Assembly (NCBI GenBank): GCA_963930775.1
Contig: OZ005695.1
Coordinates: 372,001 to 436,000 of the forward strand
Length of the DNA: 64,000 nucleotides
DNA from: Cliona cf. orientalis
Lineage: Eukaryota > Porifera > Demospongiae > Clionaida > Clionaidae
Direction of reading: 5' to 3'
Of this stretch, positions 33,405-44,975 are shown piece by piece. The notes beneath the pieces are model-generated. The model was not told the origin of the DNA. It saw only the letters and a program-made list of their open reading frames with translations, and searched no databases. Positions within the stretch are counted from its first letter, which is position 1. Each line of letters begins with the position of its first letter. The position numbers and the translations under genes were made by a program.

Positions 33405-34304
33405 AACAACATTGGACGTACAACAGACTCACGAACTACTTCATCATCAAGTCAATCCAATACTACCCCAAAAGCAAGTGACGATACAATAAACATGGAC
33501 AAGTTTACAGAAGCGCAAGCAGATCCTTCCAGACCAGGAGCATCCCTGATTGCAGCGCTGACTGGTGGGATCATGGGGGCCATGCTCCTAATTATTGTGG
33601 TAAGTATAGGGGTTGCTTCGTTCGTTATCTGTACGAGGTCTGGAAAATGCAATTGTGAAAAAGCTGAACCTCCTTCATAGGCGGCGGAACCGGGGGGGCA
33701 GGGGGGGCAACTGCCCCCCCACTTTCAGAGAAGGGGGGGCATTGCCCCCCCCAAAATCCAGGGCCTAATGACGTCACAAATCAGCCAGACTTATCTCTTT
33801 TCATGATAGATACACCAAGATACAGTCAAAAGCTGCCTAGAATAGCCTCAAAAGTCTATCATTGTGCCAATTTTCCATCGTTTCTTTGTTCTAGACAGCA
33901 ATAGCACCATCACAATCCACGAGTGACCTTTAAACTTCAATTAAGTGGGCGTGGTCCAAAAATTTCGTGCGCGCTTCGCGCGCAATGAATGATTATCTGC
34001 CCCCCCAAATAGAACTTCCTTCCGCCGCCTATGTCCTTCAGCCTCATCTCCTGCCATTGATGATGATGATGACCTATCTACTAACTATAACTATGGAATC
34101 CCAATGCATCCTTGTGTGGATAAATGCAGATACTCATTGGAAAATGTGTACGACACTCCACACGCTGCTCTTCCACCATCGGCAGTGGAGAAGACTGTGG
34201 AGACTAAGAGAAACAAGGCATACAACATCACACTAGCCACAGTGGATGAGGTGGCAAAACCAGCTCAAGGCCACACCAGTCTTGAATATAATTATGTACA
34301 ATGA
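33405..34304 (+). pseudogene. Receptor J copy 2 (fragment), split by a transposon
   Basis: Starts in the Thr/Ser stalk of J (ACAACAGACTCACG), continues through the TM helix (GGIMGAMLLIIVV) to the start of the tail, is interrupted by the insertion at 33678-34033, then finishes the tail (YSLENVYDTP, AYNIT, YNYVQ) to TGA at 34304. Signal and ectodomain exons are missing. It stands 240 bp upstream of RTK L, as J does before K. Confidence 0.82.
33671..34040. mobile_element. hAT-like non-autonomous DNA transposon in the J copy
   Basis: About 355 bp with terminal inverted repeats TAGGCGGCGGAA and TTCCGCCGCCTA, flanked by an exact 7-bp duplication TCCTTCA (33671-33677 and 34034-34040; 8-9 bp if mismatches are allowed). 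It has GGGGGGGC/GCCCCCCC runs just inside the 5' end. No ORF. An hAT assignment rests on duplication length and end sequence only. Confidence 0.7.
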
Positions 34305-34543
34305 TTGTATTGCTAATTATTACTACTTTGTAAGCACTAAGCCATATGTGATGTAGTCATGTGCCATGCAGTGTCTAAAAAGGATCCGGATAACTACTTG
34401 TCACACATAACCTTATAATATACTAGAGCTATAACAATAATCAGCTGACAATAATTAATATTGTGGATGATGAATTAGTTCGGTATCTACTTCAGTCACT
34501 GCACTAAACCAGATAGATAGCTCGACTCATGTTGGAGGGGAAA

Positions 34544-37500
34544 ATGGAGCTTTTCAAAATCTCTCTATTACTAACAGCCCGTTTCATAACTTTATTGCAG
34601 GCATTTATTACAGCAGGTGAGACTATTCAGGCTGATAATAATTTATGCTTATTAATTAGCATACTTTACACAATACTGTTTTGTTGTGTTCAAAGATGCT
34701 CAGATGTGCACTGTGGGATTTCCAACCACTGTACCAGACTGCACTGCTGATGACTGTGTTACCAAGGAGAGTAATACTCTCACTACTCGGATCATTCCTG
34801 AGATGAGCTTCACTTGCTTGGGGACAGTGACTGGCTGGAGGGCAGCTGGAGAGATCCGTGGTGGAGAAAATGCAGACAAAAATCCGTTCCTGATTATTTG
34901 GAGGGAGAGAAGCAATGAACCTGGAACCTATGATAGGGTTGATAGAATTGAACTGGGGATTTGTGGCAATGGATTTTCAGTGACAGGGATAAGTAACGTC
35001 TACGAGTGTACTCTACCTCAAGATGAGAGGGTGTCAGTTCAACCTGGAGATATTGTTGGAATGCAGTTACCTGAAGTGAATAATGTCAGATTCCAATTCT
35101 ACTTCAACAACAACAATGGACCAACAAATTACATATTCAATCATCGATCTAGCCTGACTATCAATATAAACAATTCACGTGAATCAGATCAATTTGGGCC
35201 ACAGATATCAGTTACAGTTACAACCAGTGAGCATACTACAACCCAAATCATAACATTTAAGGACTTCACTACCACAAGCAGCCCCAGACTGGGCGATACT
35301 GCTAACAGTCCACAAGATAAAGATAACTCAGATACTTCCATAGCAATAGTTGGAGCTGTTGTGGGCGTTCTACTGGTTTTTATTTCCGTCCTTCTACTGA
35401 TACTTATTCTGAGGAGACAGATAAGTGGACAAAAATCGTCACCAGCTAGCAATGATAATAACAATATTATGATAAATCCAGTCTACAATGGTACGCAATC
35501 AAACATAATATTATTATAGCTGAACACTGTGATTGATATTATCTCCCTGCAGATAATGTTGAAGAGTACGAGCCTGATACTGGTCCAGTTAGAATTTGCG
35601 ATACAGTCAACTACAATCTTGGTCTGAGAGAATATGAGGATATTGATAATCTTAGACCAAATCACATTTCATAACCTTCCAATTTGAGATTTGAGGATTA
35701 CAGTCAACCTCGTGATGCTTTGATTCATGCAGGCTATGAAATACCACTTCGGGTATGTGTATAGCTAGCTACCCACTCAATTTGTTGGTGTAAATTAATC
35801 ATGAGTCTAATATTATATTTTGTGCAGAATCTAGTGCCGCCTGTACCCTTGGCTGTGCCTCATTACTATGAAATAGAGGCACTCTATATGTACCGACACA
35901 GGTATAATGCTCTGTAAAATCATTAATACATTAACTATGGTAATTATTTGTGATATGTAAGCTGCGCACACTTATGGCATACACAATGGACAATTATGGA
36001 TGCATTCGGAGGTAGAATTTACAGAACGAAACAATGCTTCTCCATATAGCCATACATATGAATATTTATGGCATAACACAATGGATAATTATTATGGATG
36101 CATTTGGAGATAGAATTTATAGAACGAAACAATGCTTCTCCATATATCCATACACATGAATGCTAAAGATGGATTAGTATGATGATAGAGCATTTCATAT
36201 TGAACATGGATCATGTCAAATGTAGCTACATGCATGCACTCACTTTAGGAGCAGAGAAAGACCCTACCAGCAAATGGAGCAATTTACGCTGCGATCAAAA
36301 AGGTGGAGCTGCATTAAATGATAAGCACAATCTTATGAATTAATTGAATTTCAGGCTCAGCAGTGCGAGAGTGGGCCAGCCCCAGAGCTATTTAAAGAAG
36401 AAGAGACATACTGGGAGCCTGCAGTGGACACCTCTGGACTCATCAGGCAACTCTCATCAAAGAAGTACAGGGAGATACTGAGACCACGATTACAGTATGA
36501 AAGAGAATTGGAATCAATTTTTAGCAAGATTAATATTAATGTTGTTATGATACTAGGATTGTAGGTCATCTTGGATCAGGTCAGTTTGGTACAGTGAGTA
36601 AGGGCATCTGGCAGAGTCCAATGGGAGCCATGGATGTAGCTGTGAAGCAGCTCCAGCCTGGAGCCTCAGAGGAAGAGAAGGTCAAGTTCCTCCAGGAGGC
36701 GGCCATTAATGGACAGTTCAGACACCCCAATGTCGTGAAGCTGATGGGTGTGGTCACCATAGGAGAACCAGTAAGCTATAGATAAATTAATAAGGCATAA
36801 AATAATCATATTTCTGATCAAAAATGTATATTATAGGCCATGATTGTACTGGAGTTACTTACAAATGGAGATCTGCATAAATATCTTCTGAATTTGAGAC
36901 CTTCGTAAGCCCTTATCTGCATGATTACGCCACTATCAATATAATATTATTATAGTGAAATGGTAAACCAATTTTCTAATTACAGTCCTGGGGAGATTCT
37001 TCCTTCAAACATGCCACAGCTGCTACTGAAATTCTGTCAGCAAATTGCCTGTGGTATGGAGCATCTTGCTAAAAAATCATTTGTGCACAGAGACCTGGCA
37101 GCAAGGAATATTCTGGTGTCTGAAGGAAAAATCTGCAAGGTTGTAGTTAAACTCTATAGTTATTAAAATAGGCTTCATTTTGTAAGGTGTGTAATGATAT
37201 TGCACACAGATCAGTGACTTTGGTATGTCACGCAATAATATAATGAACGAAGACTACTACATTTCTCATGGAGGAAGAGTGCCAGTTAAGTGGACTGCCC
37301 CTGAGGTACTAAAATGTTTGACGAATGCATACAGTTACATGACTACATTCTTCATTCCTATTATATAACACAGGCAATAAACTACAAGAAGTACTCCACT
37401 GCCAGTGATGTGTGGAGCTTTGGTTGTGTCATGTATGAGATATGGAGTCTCGGACAAAAGCCCTTCCAGGACTACCGCAATTTGGAGGTTAGATAAATTA

Positions 37501-37925
37501 ATAATTATTAATGCCACACTTCTCAGTTTACGATCTTCAAAGCGTTCTAGCATTCCTCCCTCTTTAATACATGCAGGTGATTCAAATGATTGATGATGGC
37601 TACCGTCTCCCTCCCCCTCCTGGGATGACAAAGGAACTCTACAAGATCATGATTCAATGCTGGTACACACTTGGCTTTATCTCTCATGTCTTTCTTTCTT
37701 GTTATTAAGGGAGTTGTTTCACTATTGCCCAGGCATCCAGATCGCTCCAGTCGTCCCACCTTCCCTCAGCTAGTGGAGATGCTGTCTCGACCTGACTTTG
37801 AGCTATTTGTGTGGGAGGAGGAGGATTTGAAGAACAGTGACCCCCAGGTGAAGCTGATTGGAGCTCCACTGGAACTAGCAAAGAACCTCTATCACCAACT
37901 ACAAAGAGTATATTTCAGCTCTTGA
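34544..37925 (+). pseudogene. Receptor tyrosine kinase L, disrupted before the kinase domain
   Basis: Twelve exons matching K: 34544-34616, 34696-35490, 35553-35752, 35828-35901, 36355-36494, 36557-36770, 36837-36904, 36986-37139, 37210-37305, 37374-37487, 37577-37662 and 37733-37925. Ectodomain and TM are intact. Exon 3 has TAA at 35672-35674 where K and P have CAA, and exon 4 carries a 2-bp insertion (CTCTATATGTACC). The product would be a membrane receptor ending about 40 residues into exon 3, without a kinase. The kinase exons themselves are fully open ([25 protein letters not shown]), and exon 9 has one extra Asn codon. The stalk is short, without the repeats of K. An upstream in-frame ATG at 34529 is possible; 34544 matches K and P. 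AATAAA lies at 37953. Confidence 0.87.
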
Positions 37926-39144
37926 ACATGATTTAATAGGCTAATAATATTAAATAAATACAAGCTGTACTGTATTCATAGGCTAAGGCCATCACTTATA
38001 ATATAATAGTTTCCCGTCCCCCGCCCGCATGCTATTTTAGCACCCGCATCCTCACTTATTATTGGCAGTTTCATTGGCCACACCCCTAATTCAAGGCGGA
38101 TTTAGGGGTGTGGTCAGATTCCTGCATGCAAGATCATGCTCGAAGTTACTGAACTGTATGCTAGCTAATAGCAGCAGAATAATAATATTATTAATACAAT
38201 AATAAAAAATATCCGCCCGCCCGCATGGGTTGATGGCAAATCAGGGGACGGGAAACAAGTATATTATAAGTCATGGCCTAATGATGCACTAAAATTTAAT
38301 AATGAATTATTCCCGAAGGCTAATGTACATGATTGTACACAAGTAACCTTTGTCCGTGCAGTCATCCAGCTGTGGTTAGGATGTGGTATACAGTACGGAA
38401 GCCAATAAGTGCCGGCGGGGGGCGGGGCGGAGGATGTCCGCAGACTACTGTCCATCTGTACTGTATAAACCGCGAGGGAAGGGTCCGACCAATTATTATT
38501 ACCCCGCGCGCATGCGCAAGGGGTAAAGTAATCGGTCGTGTCGTTGTCGTTGTCGTTGTGAGCACAAAAATCGCCATATCTCGAGATGTAGACGCCTAAG
38601 CGACTCGTAAGCACAACAAATCAATCGAATTCGGCGAAGAACTGGCTTCAGTGTGCGTCAAATCGATGGACACGGTCCATGGGCGTCACAAATAGTGCCT
38701 TTTTGTTAGCTAACGTAGCCACGCCTATCGACAGTGCCTACCAGTGCATAATGCATGCTCATTACGTTGTCTGCTCATGCGCACAACGAAGTAGCCAAGA
38801 ATAATATTATGACTGGTAAAGGTCGTCGAAATTAACAAATGGAGATTCATCTCTGAATCAGCAGCAACTGATATGCATCTAACATACATTTTTAGCAAAT
38901 ATGTGTCATGTGCTTTTGAACATCGCAGAAGTATTGTTTCATCACTATAAATAATTGTACTATGATATTGTGACTAATGGGCTTCCTGGCCTTTATTGTC
39001 ATTAAAATTATTATTATTATTATTAATAATGTTATTGAAATCTATAATAATATTATAGTCCGAATCCGCTGACGGAGCTGAAATCTGCAGCCTTATGGAA
39101 CCAAAACACAATGTAAGACGGCTATACTATTACAACAGAGTATA
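37926..39144. other. RTK L 3' flank and unannotated spacer
   Basis: Apart from the transposon at 37987-38278, 38310-38470 is the conserved RTK 3' flank, with a GC-rich patch (GTGCCGGCGGGGGGCGGGG). From 38470 to 39144 I see no exon, RNA gene or repeat structure; it includes a GTC/GTT run near 38535 and AT-rich stretches. Confidence 0.5.
37984..38281. mobile_element. Harbinger-like MITE, 35-bp inverted ends, TAA duplication
   Basis: Element 37987-38278 begins GGCCATCACTTATAATATAA followed by TAGTTTCCCGTCCCC and ends with the near-exact inverse. TAA flanks both sides (37984-37986 and 38279-38281); in gene P the same site is empty (about 63798). A 3-bp TWA duplication fits PIF/Harbinger. No ORF. 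Confidence 0.75.
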
Positions 39145-39605
39145 GACGGGTTGCCTTAATGTGATTCATGACATGAAAGTTCAAGCCACATGAACATGCG
39201 GCCATGATTAGGAAAATCAATACCATCAAGGCTTGTTGCTATGGCAATGAATGTTTTTTAAGATAATGCTATTGACCCATGTAATCATCACACCAACTTT
39301 GAGACTTGTCTGATCTATTGCTGATTTTATAAAAATCCTAGAAGTGAGCAATTTTCCCATATGTTTGTATGGCAGTAGGGCAAAATGTGCCCTACCGCAA
39401 TACAAACATATGGGAAAATTGCTCACTTCTAAGATTTTTATAAAATCAGCAATAGATCAGACAAGTCTCAAACTTCAGTGTGATGATTACATGGGTCAAT
39501 AGCATTATCTAAAAAAAAATCATTGCCATAACGACATGTCTTGAGGGTACTGATTTTTCTAATTTATGACCTTGCCATGCTAATCATATTAAGGCAACCC
39601 GTCTA
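39143..39605. mobile_element. 459-bp foldback element with TA duplication
   Basis: Long arms cover nearly the whole element: GACGGGTTGCCTTAAT at 39145 is matched by ATTAAGGCAACCCGTC at 39603, and the inner 130 bp (AATTTTCCCATATGTTTGTA and its inverse) are near perfect around 39375-39395. TA lies on both sides. The structure suits a Tc1/mariner-type MITE; a transcript would make a long hairpin. Confidence 0.8.
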
Positions 39606-40639
39606 TTGGACGTATCAGTTCATATCTCCTAGTAGTCTAGATCTAGTGCAGAGAGAGTGCTTTTCGGTCACCGGAACCTCTGGTAGCTATGACATTGTAC
39701 AATTAAGCAGCATTTCCACTAATTTTCTGAAGTTCACAAAATTATAGTCATGCATACAAAGCAATTCTATAGATTGCGCAATGTGCGCGCGGGGTATGTG
39801 CTCTAGAGTAAATGATCAATTATCGGCCGCCATCAATAATCGGACGCTATATCTTTCGGACTGAAGACGGAAATTAATTACGTATAACTCCAAAAGGAAG
39901 ATCGTTAGTACCTATGATATATTGACCATCGCACACTTGCGTCTACGGAGAGGAATGAGGTAAATGTCCCCGTGCCCGAACATAGAGAATGTTGGACACT
40001 TTTACGGACAGTCGGACGTGCCCTCCAGACGTCTTATTCAAGGGTACTAAGCCCACAGCTACCATGCCTATGCTAGCGCAGTTGCGTGTGACCTGGTGGG
40101 CGTGGCTACGTATTGGTATAGTACGCGCGCGTTTACTGTTGTATCACGAAGATTTCTCCACGTGGCTGTTCGTTTGTGATACTAGACTACACATGTAGGT
40201 GCACTGCTCGGAATTCTCTTTCATCCAGCTGTCGGTGAGATATAAATTTGAATTTTGTGTGCCTGTTTATTAGTGTCTAAGGTCATATGCAATATCAAAA
40301 ACGAGTATAAATTTAAATAATCGCGATGTTTCTGTGACTTCTTCAAAGTTTTGGGCACCTTCCAGTCACTCTTTGCAATGACATCACATGATGCAGGGTG
40401 TATGCATGTCCATGAAATCGCTAGAAACAGTTCCGGGGAAAAAAGAAGTGGGAGTCTATACTCACCCTAGCCGCAAGTCTCGTGACCCAGCCCCCTAAAA
40501 CCGCTCATATGAAAAAGGGGTCTGGTATCATTGTGTACAACAAGCAGTCCCAAACTCTGGAATGTGGCGCCACCAATCAGATCGCTCCGTTTGCAATTAA
40601 CGTGCAAAGCGCACAATTTATCATAACAATGATAATTTT

Positions 40640-40800
40640 TTTACGAAGAATGCCACTCGAATATGCCGTGTGGTGGCTTCATTGGAGGTAAAGATGTGTT
40701 GGTTAGCTTACCTACTGGCTATGGGAAGTCACTTTGCTTTGCATTGTTACCACGCTATGACGAGAAGAGTGGATATAGTCTCTTGGGCAAATTTTACGTG
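40640..40800 (+). pseudogene. RecQ-like helicase fragment (motif I region)
   Basis: Encodes GGKDVLVSLPTGYGKSLCFA, the Walker A region of a RecQ-type DEAD/H helicase, followed by LLPRYDE. No other helicase motifs are found in either direction before stops. It is probably a captured or decayed piece inside the transposon, not a working gene. Confidence 0.6.
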
Positions 40801-41311
40801 AACGTTTTGGGGGGCTGGGTCACAAGACTAACCCTGGCCCACCTACTCAAGAGAGGCTGAGCAAAGGGTCAGGTCGTACCAGGTGGAACGCACAAACTGC
40901 CTGGTGTAGATGGGTGTTAAAAAGAAATAAACATCCACTCGTACCCAGCCCGCTTCATGCACAGAGAGAGTAGGGGTCTGGACAATGGTGTGTACCATAG
41001 CCTATATATGTACATGTAGCACACGGGATTGAACAAGAGCTGAAGTGTCTCCATGTTTGATGGTTTGGTATGTTAATGCACGGTAAAAATGAGAAAAGGC
41101 GTGTACAGGATCTGTACAGAGTAATGTACCTGTGGTGGGTGTTAATAAGAAATAAACCTTTCATTGGGCAATAGACCAGTGGTACATGCGTGGTATACAA
41201 GACGGTACATGTACACATGCGCACAAAATGCATCTTGCTTATGCTAGCATAATCATGCAATATTCTCTGTATATCTGCAACACGATTCCGGGTTGGGATC
41301 CACTATAAGAT

Positions 41312-42187
41312 TAGCGTAAAACCTCGATAATCGGCCGACTTGTGTTATCGGCCGAGCGTACATCGATTATCGACCTATATTTTACGGACATTTACGCGTT
41401 TATACAGAAAATTTACAAAGATGATGCGGAGCTCCGTTTATGCTCGAAGACTGGATCAGAGGTTTTTGACTCGTTTGAAGCTACCAGGTAGGTTTAACTT
41501 ACTTCTACAACTTAAATACAAGGGAGAGAAGGGTATAGAATGGTATTGAACCAATTTGAATGGGCGTAACATGGCGTACTGAATGGTGGTGGATCGTGAG
41601 GGCTGGAGGCTAGCTACATCGCCTAATCTGATATTAGACACTTGACTTACTTTTATCCAGATCAGAAGAAAGGAGACAGTACTCGTATGAACCCCAGAGA
41701 GCATCGCCGAAGTTAATATCAGCATTTATATCATGTCATTATCAATCATAAAATGTATTGTATACAATGGAGTAATGATTATTCATAGCTTGTTTTCACT
41801 GTATCTCAGTAATGCTGCATAAAAAAGGGTATTGCATTGGTAAAGGGTAATCACACCTGCTGGTTTCAGTACTGTTGACCAGGAGTGGCAATTTTGAACA
41901 GGTAAGAGTCGACAGACAAAAAGGCTCGATTTGGCCGATAATAATTGTACTGCAGGTGTATGTACAGCCGATAATACCAGGTGGTCATCGATAATACAGG
42001 CCAGCGAACAGGAGTTTCGAGAGATCGCTGTACCGTGTCTGCTATTCTAAGGTACATTATTTTTATATCAGTGTGTAGAGCTCCATAAGACCAGTCTGTA
42101 GGTCTTTGAAGTAGAGTCTAGAACCGTTCCTACTTGGAGTTACGCCCGGAGGCGAAAAACATGGCCGATAGTCGAGGTTTTACGCTA
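41312..42187. mobile_element. Nested 872-bp element with Tigger-like ends
   Basis: Element 41314-42185, ends GCGTAAAACCTCGATAATCG and inverse (CGAGGTTTTACGC), flanked by TA on both sides. No transposase ORF of length. Its ends share the ATAATCGGCC theme with the host element, so it may be mobilised by a related transposase. Confidence 0.7.
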
Positions 42188-42568
42188 GTCAACTATCGAA
42201 ACGCCATTGTTATGGCTTATACATGTACATGTAATTATTATACTCATTTCCTGCCCTTCCCACTATGGTGTGCATGAGTGAGTGTAATAACGTGTAACCG
42301 CCAAGACTGCGCAGAATGACATAACGCAACCACATACCTGTGTTAACCTGGAGTGCTTGCTGCCAAATATCAGATATGCAATATCATTAATTTTTTGGTA
42401 CATGTACATGTATGTGAGGGCTTAACCAATATTAATTATTGTACCTTACATGTACGTCAACCAATGATGTACAATATACCAATTCTTACCATGCTCGTTC
42501 AAAACCTCAAAAGGGGAGGGGTGGGTGTTTCAGTAGTACCCTGACTATCTTGACTGTATGCACAGATA

Positions 42569-44317
42569 ATGGCTTCTCTTCGTGATCGTGTTTTTGTGAG
42601 CAGTTCGTTTGGTAAGGGAGCACTTACTATGTCTACAGCAAGTCATTCACATGTGCCGCTACGCCCAGTACAGTACAAATCTTGGAGTGAAGAAAATATG
42701 AGTAAAGCCATATCTGCTGTTGTTCAAGATGAAATTGCTGTAAGAAAGGCAGCTGCACTTTACAATGTTCCAAAGAGTACGTTAGGCGACAGAATCACTG
42801 GACGAGTACTCCCTGGGAGTACGAGTGGCCCGGCAACTTACCTCACTGCACAAGAAGAAAAGGAACTTGCAACATTCCTTTGCCGCTCTGCAGCCATTGG
42901 ATACGGTCGCACGAGAAGTGAAGTCATGGCTATAGTTGAACGAATTCTAGCATCGCGTGGTATCTATAGAAGGGTTAGTAGTGGTTGGTGGGAGTCTTTT
43001 GTGAAACGAAATCCTGAAATTGTCCTCCGTTCACCTGCTGCTCTTTCTAATGTTAGAGCTATGGCGTCTGATCGAGAATCTTTAGACAAATATTTTGATA
43101 TTCTTGAGGATGCAATGGAAGAAAATGGTTTGATGGATGTACCTCTTCAAATATTTAATATGGATGAAACTGGGTTGGCATTGGACCCCAAGTCCATGAA
43201 AACTGTCAATCTAAAAGGAAGTAAGAATCCTTCAGCTGTTTCTAGTGGATCAAAACAACAGATCACTATTGTGGGATGTGTGAGAGCTGATGGGTATAGC
43301 CTCCCACCAATGGTTATATGGAACAGGAAAAAGCTTCCAGCAGAGCTTTCAAATGGTGAAGTTGCTGGTACTATTTACGGGTTGTCAGATAAAGGTTGGA
43401 TCGATGGAGAGCTCTTTTACGTTTGGTTTCGTAACTTATTTCTGAGCTATGCTCCCCCTTGTCGGCCCCTGCTTCTTTTAGTTGATGGTCATTCATCACA
43501 TTATTGCCCGGAGGCAATACGATATGCTGCAGAGCAGCAGGTCATCATCTTTACTTTCCCCCCAAACACCACACACTTGACGCAGCCCCTTGACAAGGGC
43601 ATGTTTGGACCATTGAAAATTGCTTGGCGGGAAGAAGTCCACAATTATTTGATTAAAAATCCAGGAAAGGTCATTTCAAAGCACAATTTTTCACATATTT
43701 TCAGTGAAGCCTGGTACAAGTCGATGACCCAGAAGAACGTTCTTGCAGGTTTTCGAACAACTGGAGTATGTCCACTGAACAGGGATGCTATCGATTTGCC
43801 TGGTGATGATGTAGCTTCAAATTTATGCCAGAAAACTGGCTTGTCCTATATACCTTTGTACACGCCAGTTAAACGACGTATTCCAGGTGGAGTAGCAGAA
43901 AGTCCCAGATTTTCTCAGAGCGAGCTGCTTAAATTTGAGCAGTATTATGAGGATAAGCAAGACTGTGATGATCCTCGTTACAGAATGTGGGTGAACAAAT
44001 ATCACCCAGAGTTACCCTTGCTTGAAGAATCTCCTGTACATTCTCGGTATCGGCAGGCAGAACGGCATACCACTCTCACCCCCTTTCTTACTCTACCTGT
44101 TCCTCCTCGCCGAAAGCCAACTACTCAAATCCACTCCAGCCGTGTGCTTACAAGTGCTGAAAATCTACAAGCACTACAAGAAAAAGAGCTCCAAAAAGAA
44201 GAGAAAGCTCGATTAAAAGAAGAACGTGTGAGAAATCGAGAAGCTAAAAAGCAACAAAATCTCCAACTAAAGGCATCAAAAAGTAATATTTATATAATTA
44301 ATATTCATCTTCTGTGA
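42569..44317 (+). CDS. Pogo/Tigger (jerky/CENP-B-like) DDE transposase
   Basis: 582 codons, open. Order: pipsqueak-type helix-turn-helix (about residues 35-85, AALYNVPKSTLGDRITG); CENP-B-type second DNA-binding helix set (about 95-155, SGWWESFVKRNPEI); DDE_1 catalytic domain with NMDETGL (about 200), LLLVDGHSSH (about 307) and LTQPLD (about 342), the three acidic positions of the catalytic triad. The basic Lys/Glu-rich C-terminus ends at an intron-like GTAATA; a short further exon from 44340 to about 44396 is possible. Such proteins cut and paste at TA sites, matching the ends of the element. All catalytic acids are present, so it may be active. Confidence 0.88.
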   Translation: MASLRDRVFVSSSFGKGALTMSTASHSHVPLRPVQYKSWSEENMSKAISAVVQDEIAVRKAAALYNVPKSTLGDRITGRVLPGSTSGPATYLTAQEEKELATFLCRSAAIGYGRTRSEVMAIVERILASRGIYRRVSSGWWESFVKRNPEIVLRSPAALSNVRAMASDRESLDKYFDILEDAMEENGLMDVPLQIFNMDETGLALDPKSMKTVNLKGSKNPSAVSSGSKQQITIVGCVRADGYSLPPMVIWNRKKLPAELSNGEVAGTIYGLSDKGWIDGELFYVWFRNLFLSYAPPCRPLLLLVDGHSSHYCPEAIRYAAEQQVIIFTFPPNTTHLTQPLDKGMFGPLKIAWREEVHNYLIKNPGKVISKHNFSHIFSEAWYKSMTQKNVLAGFRTTGVCPLNRDAIDLPGDDVASNLCQKTGLSYIPLYTPVKRRIPGGVAESPRFSQSELLKFEQYYEDKQDCDDPRYRMWVNKYHPELPLLEESPVHSRYRQAERHTTLTPFLTLPVPPRRKPTTQIHSSRVLTSAENLQALQEKELQKEEKARLKEERVRNREAKKQQNLQLKASKSNIYIINIHLL

Positions 44318-44975
44318 TCTGTGAATTAATTTTGTACAGAAGAAAGCATTCGTAAGCCACTACCTGAAGAAGATCCACAATCTAGCTCGATTGATGGTAT
44401 GTTAACCAATTTTGTCATATTCTGTGTTTACTAGTACCGTACTTAAAGTGGCCACACTGCAAAAAGGGAAATGTTAGTTTGACATGTAGTTTGTCATTCT
44501 GGATGCAGGTGAGTGAACAAATCACACACATGGATTCAGATAATTACTGCAGTGGTATATATGAGAATGTGTAGGGGAGCCAATATGAAAGAGGAAAAGT
44601 TTGTTATGAGGTTTCCCTCTGCAAGTGATGCGTTTTATTCACTCACCTGCAACCAGAATGACATACTGTATGTCAAACTGACAGTTCTCTTTTTACAGTG
44701 CAGGGAACGATTTTTGTACGTCGTCCGGCTGGCCGAAAAACTGTCCGACATTAGCTATTTTCAGTAGAGGTGACGTTTCTCTGCACTGGCAAACTACAAG
44801 CGGGTCTATACCTTACATACTACTAGGGTGTACTCGAGTCCACTAGCGGTCTATATATATCTACTGGAAGGCAACGATCGATAAGCTGTCCGAAAGATAT
44901 AGCGTCCGATTATTCGTGGTGGCCGATAATCGATCATTTACTCTACAGAGCTCTAGTTACAGCTATTTACCGAAG

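Larger units (their letters stand above)
39804..44945 (+). mobile_element. Pogo/Tigger-like DNA transposon, 5.1 kb
   Basis: Element 39806-44943, flanked by TA (39804-39805 and 44944-44945). Terminal inverted repeats of about 55 bp: GAGTAAATGATCAATTATCG at the left is matched in inverse at the right, including the inner GGACGCTATATCTTTCGGAC, with about five mismatches. It contains one transposase ORF (42569-44317), a helicase fragment (about 40640-40800) and a nested element (41314-42185). The remaining stretches, 39862-40600, 40860-41310 and 42190-42560, hold nothing I recognise apart from the palindromic, CGATAATCGGCC-like motifs related to the ends. Confidence 0.82.

Noticed and set aside
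40640-40860. A working RecQ helicase gene
   Set aside because: Only motif I is present; no DEAH, motif III or C-terminal helicase domain in any frame nearby.
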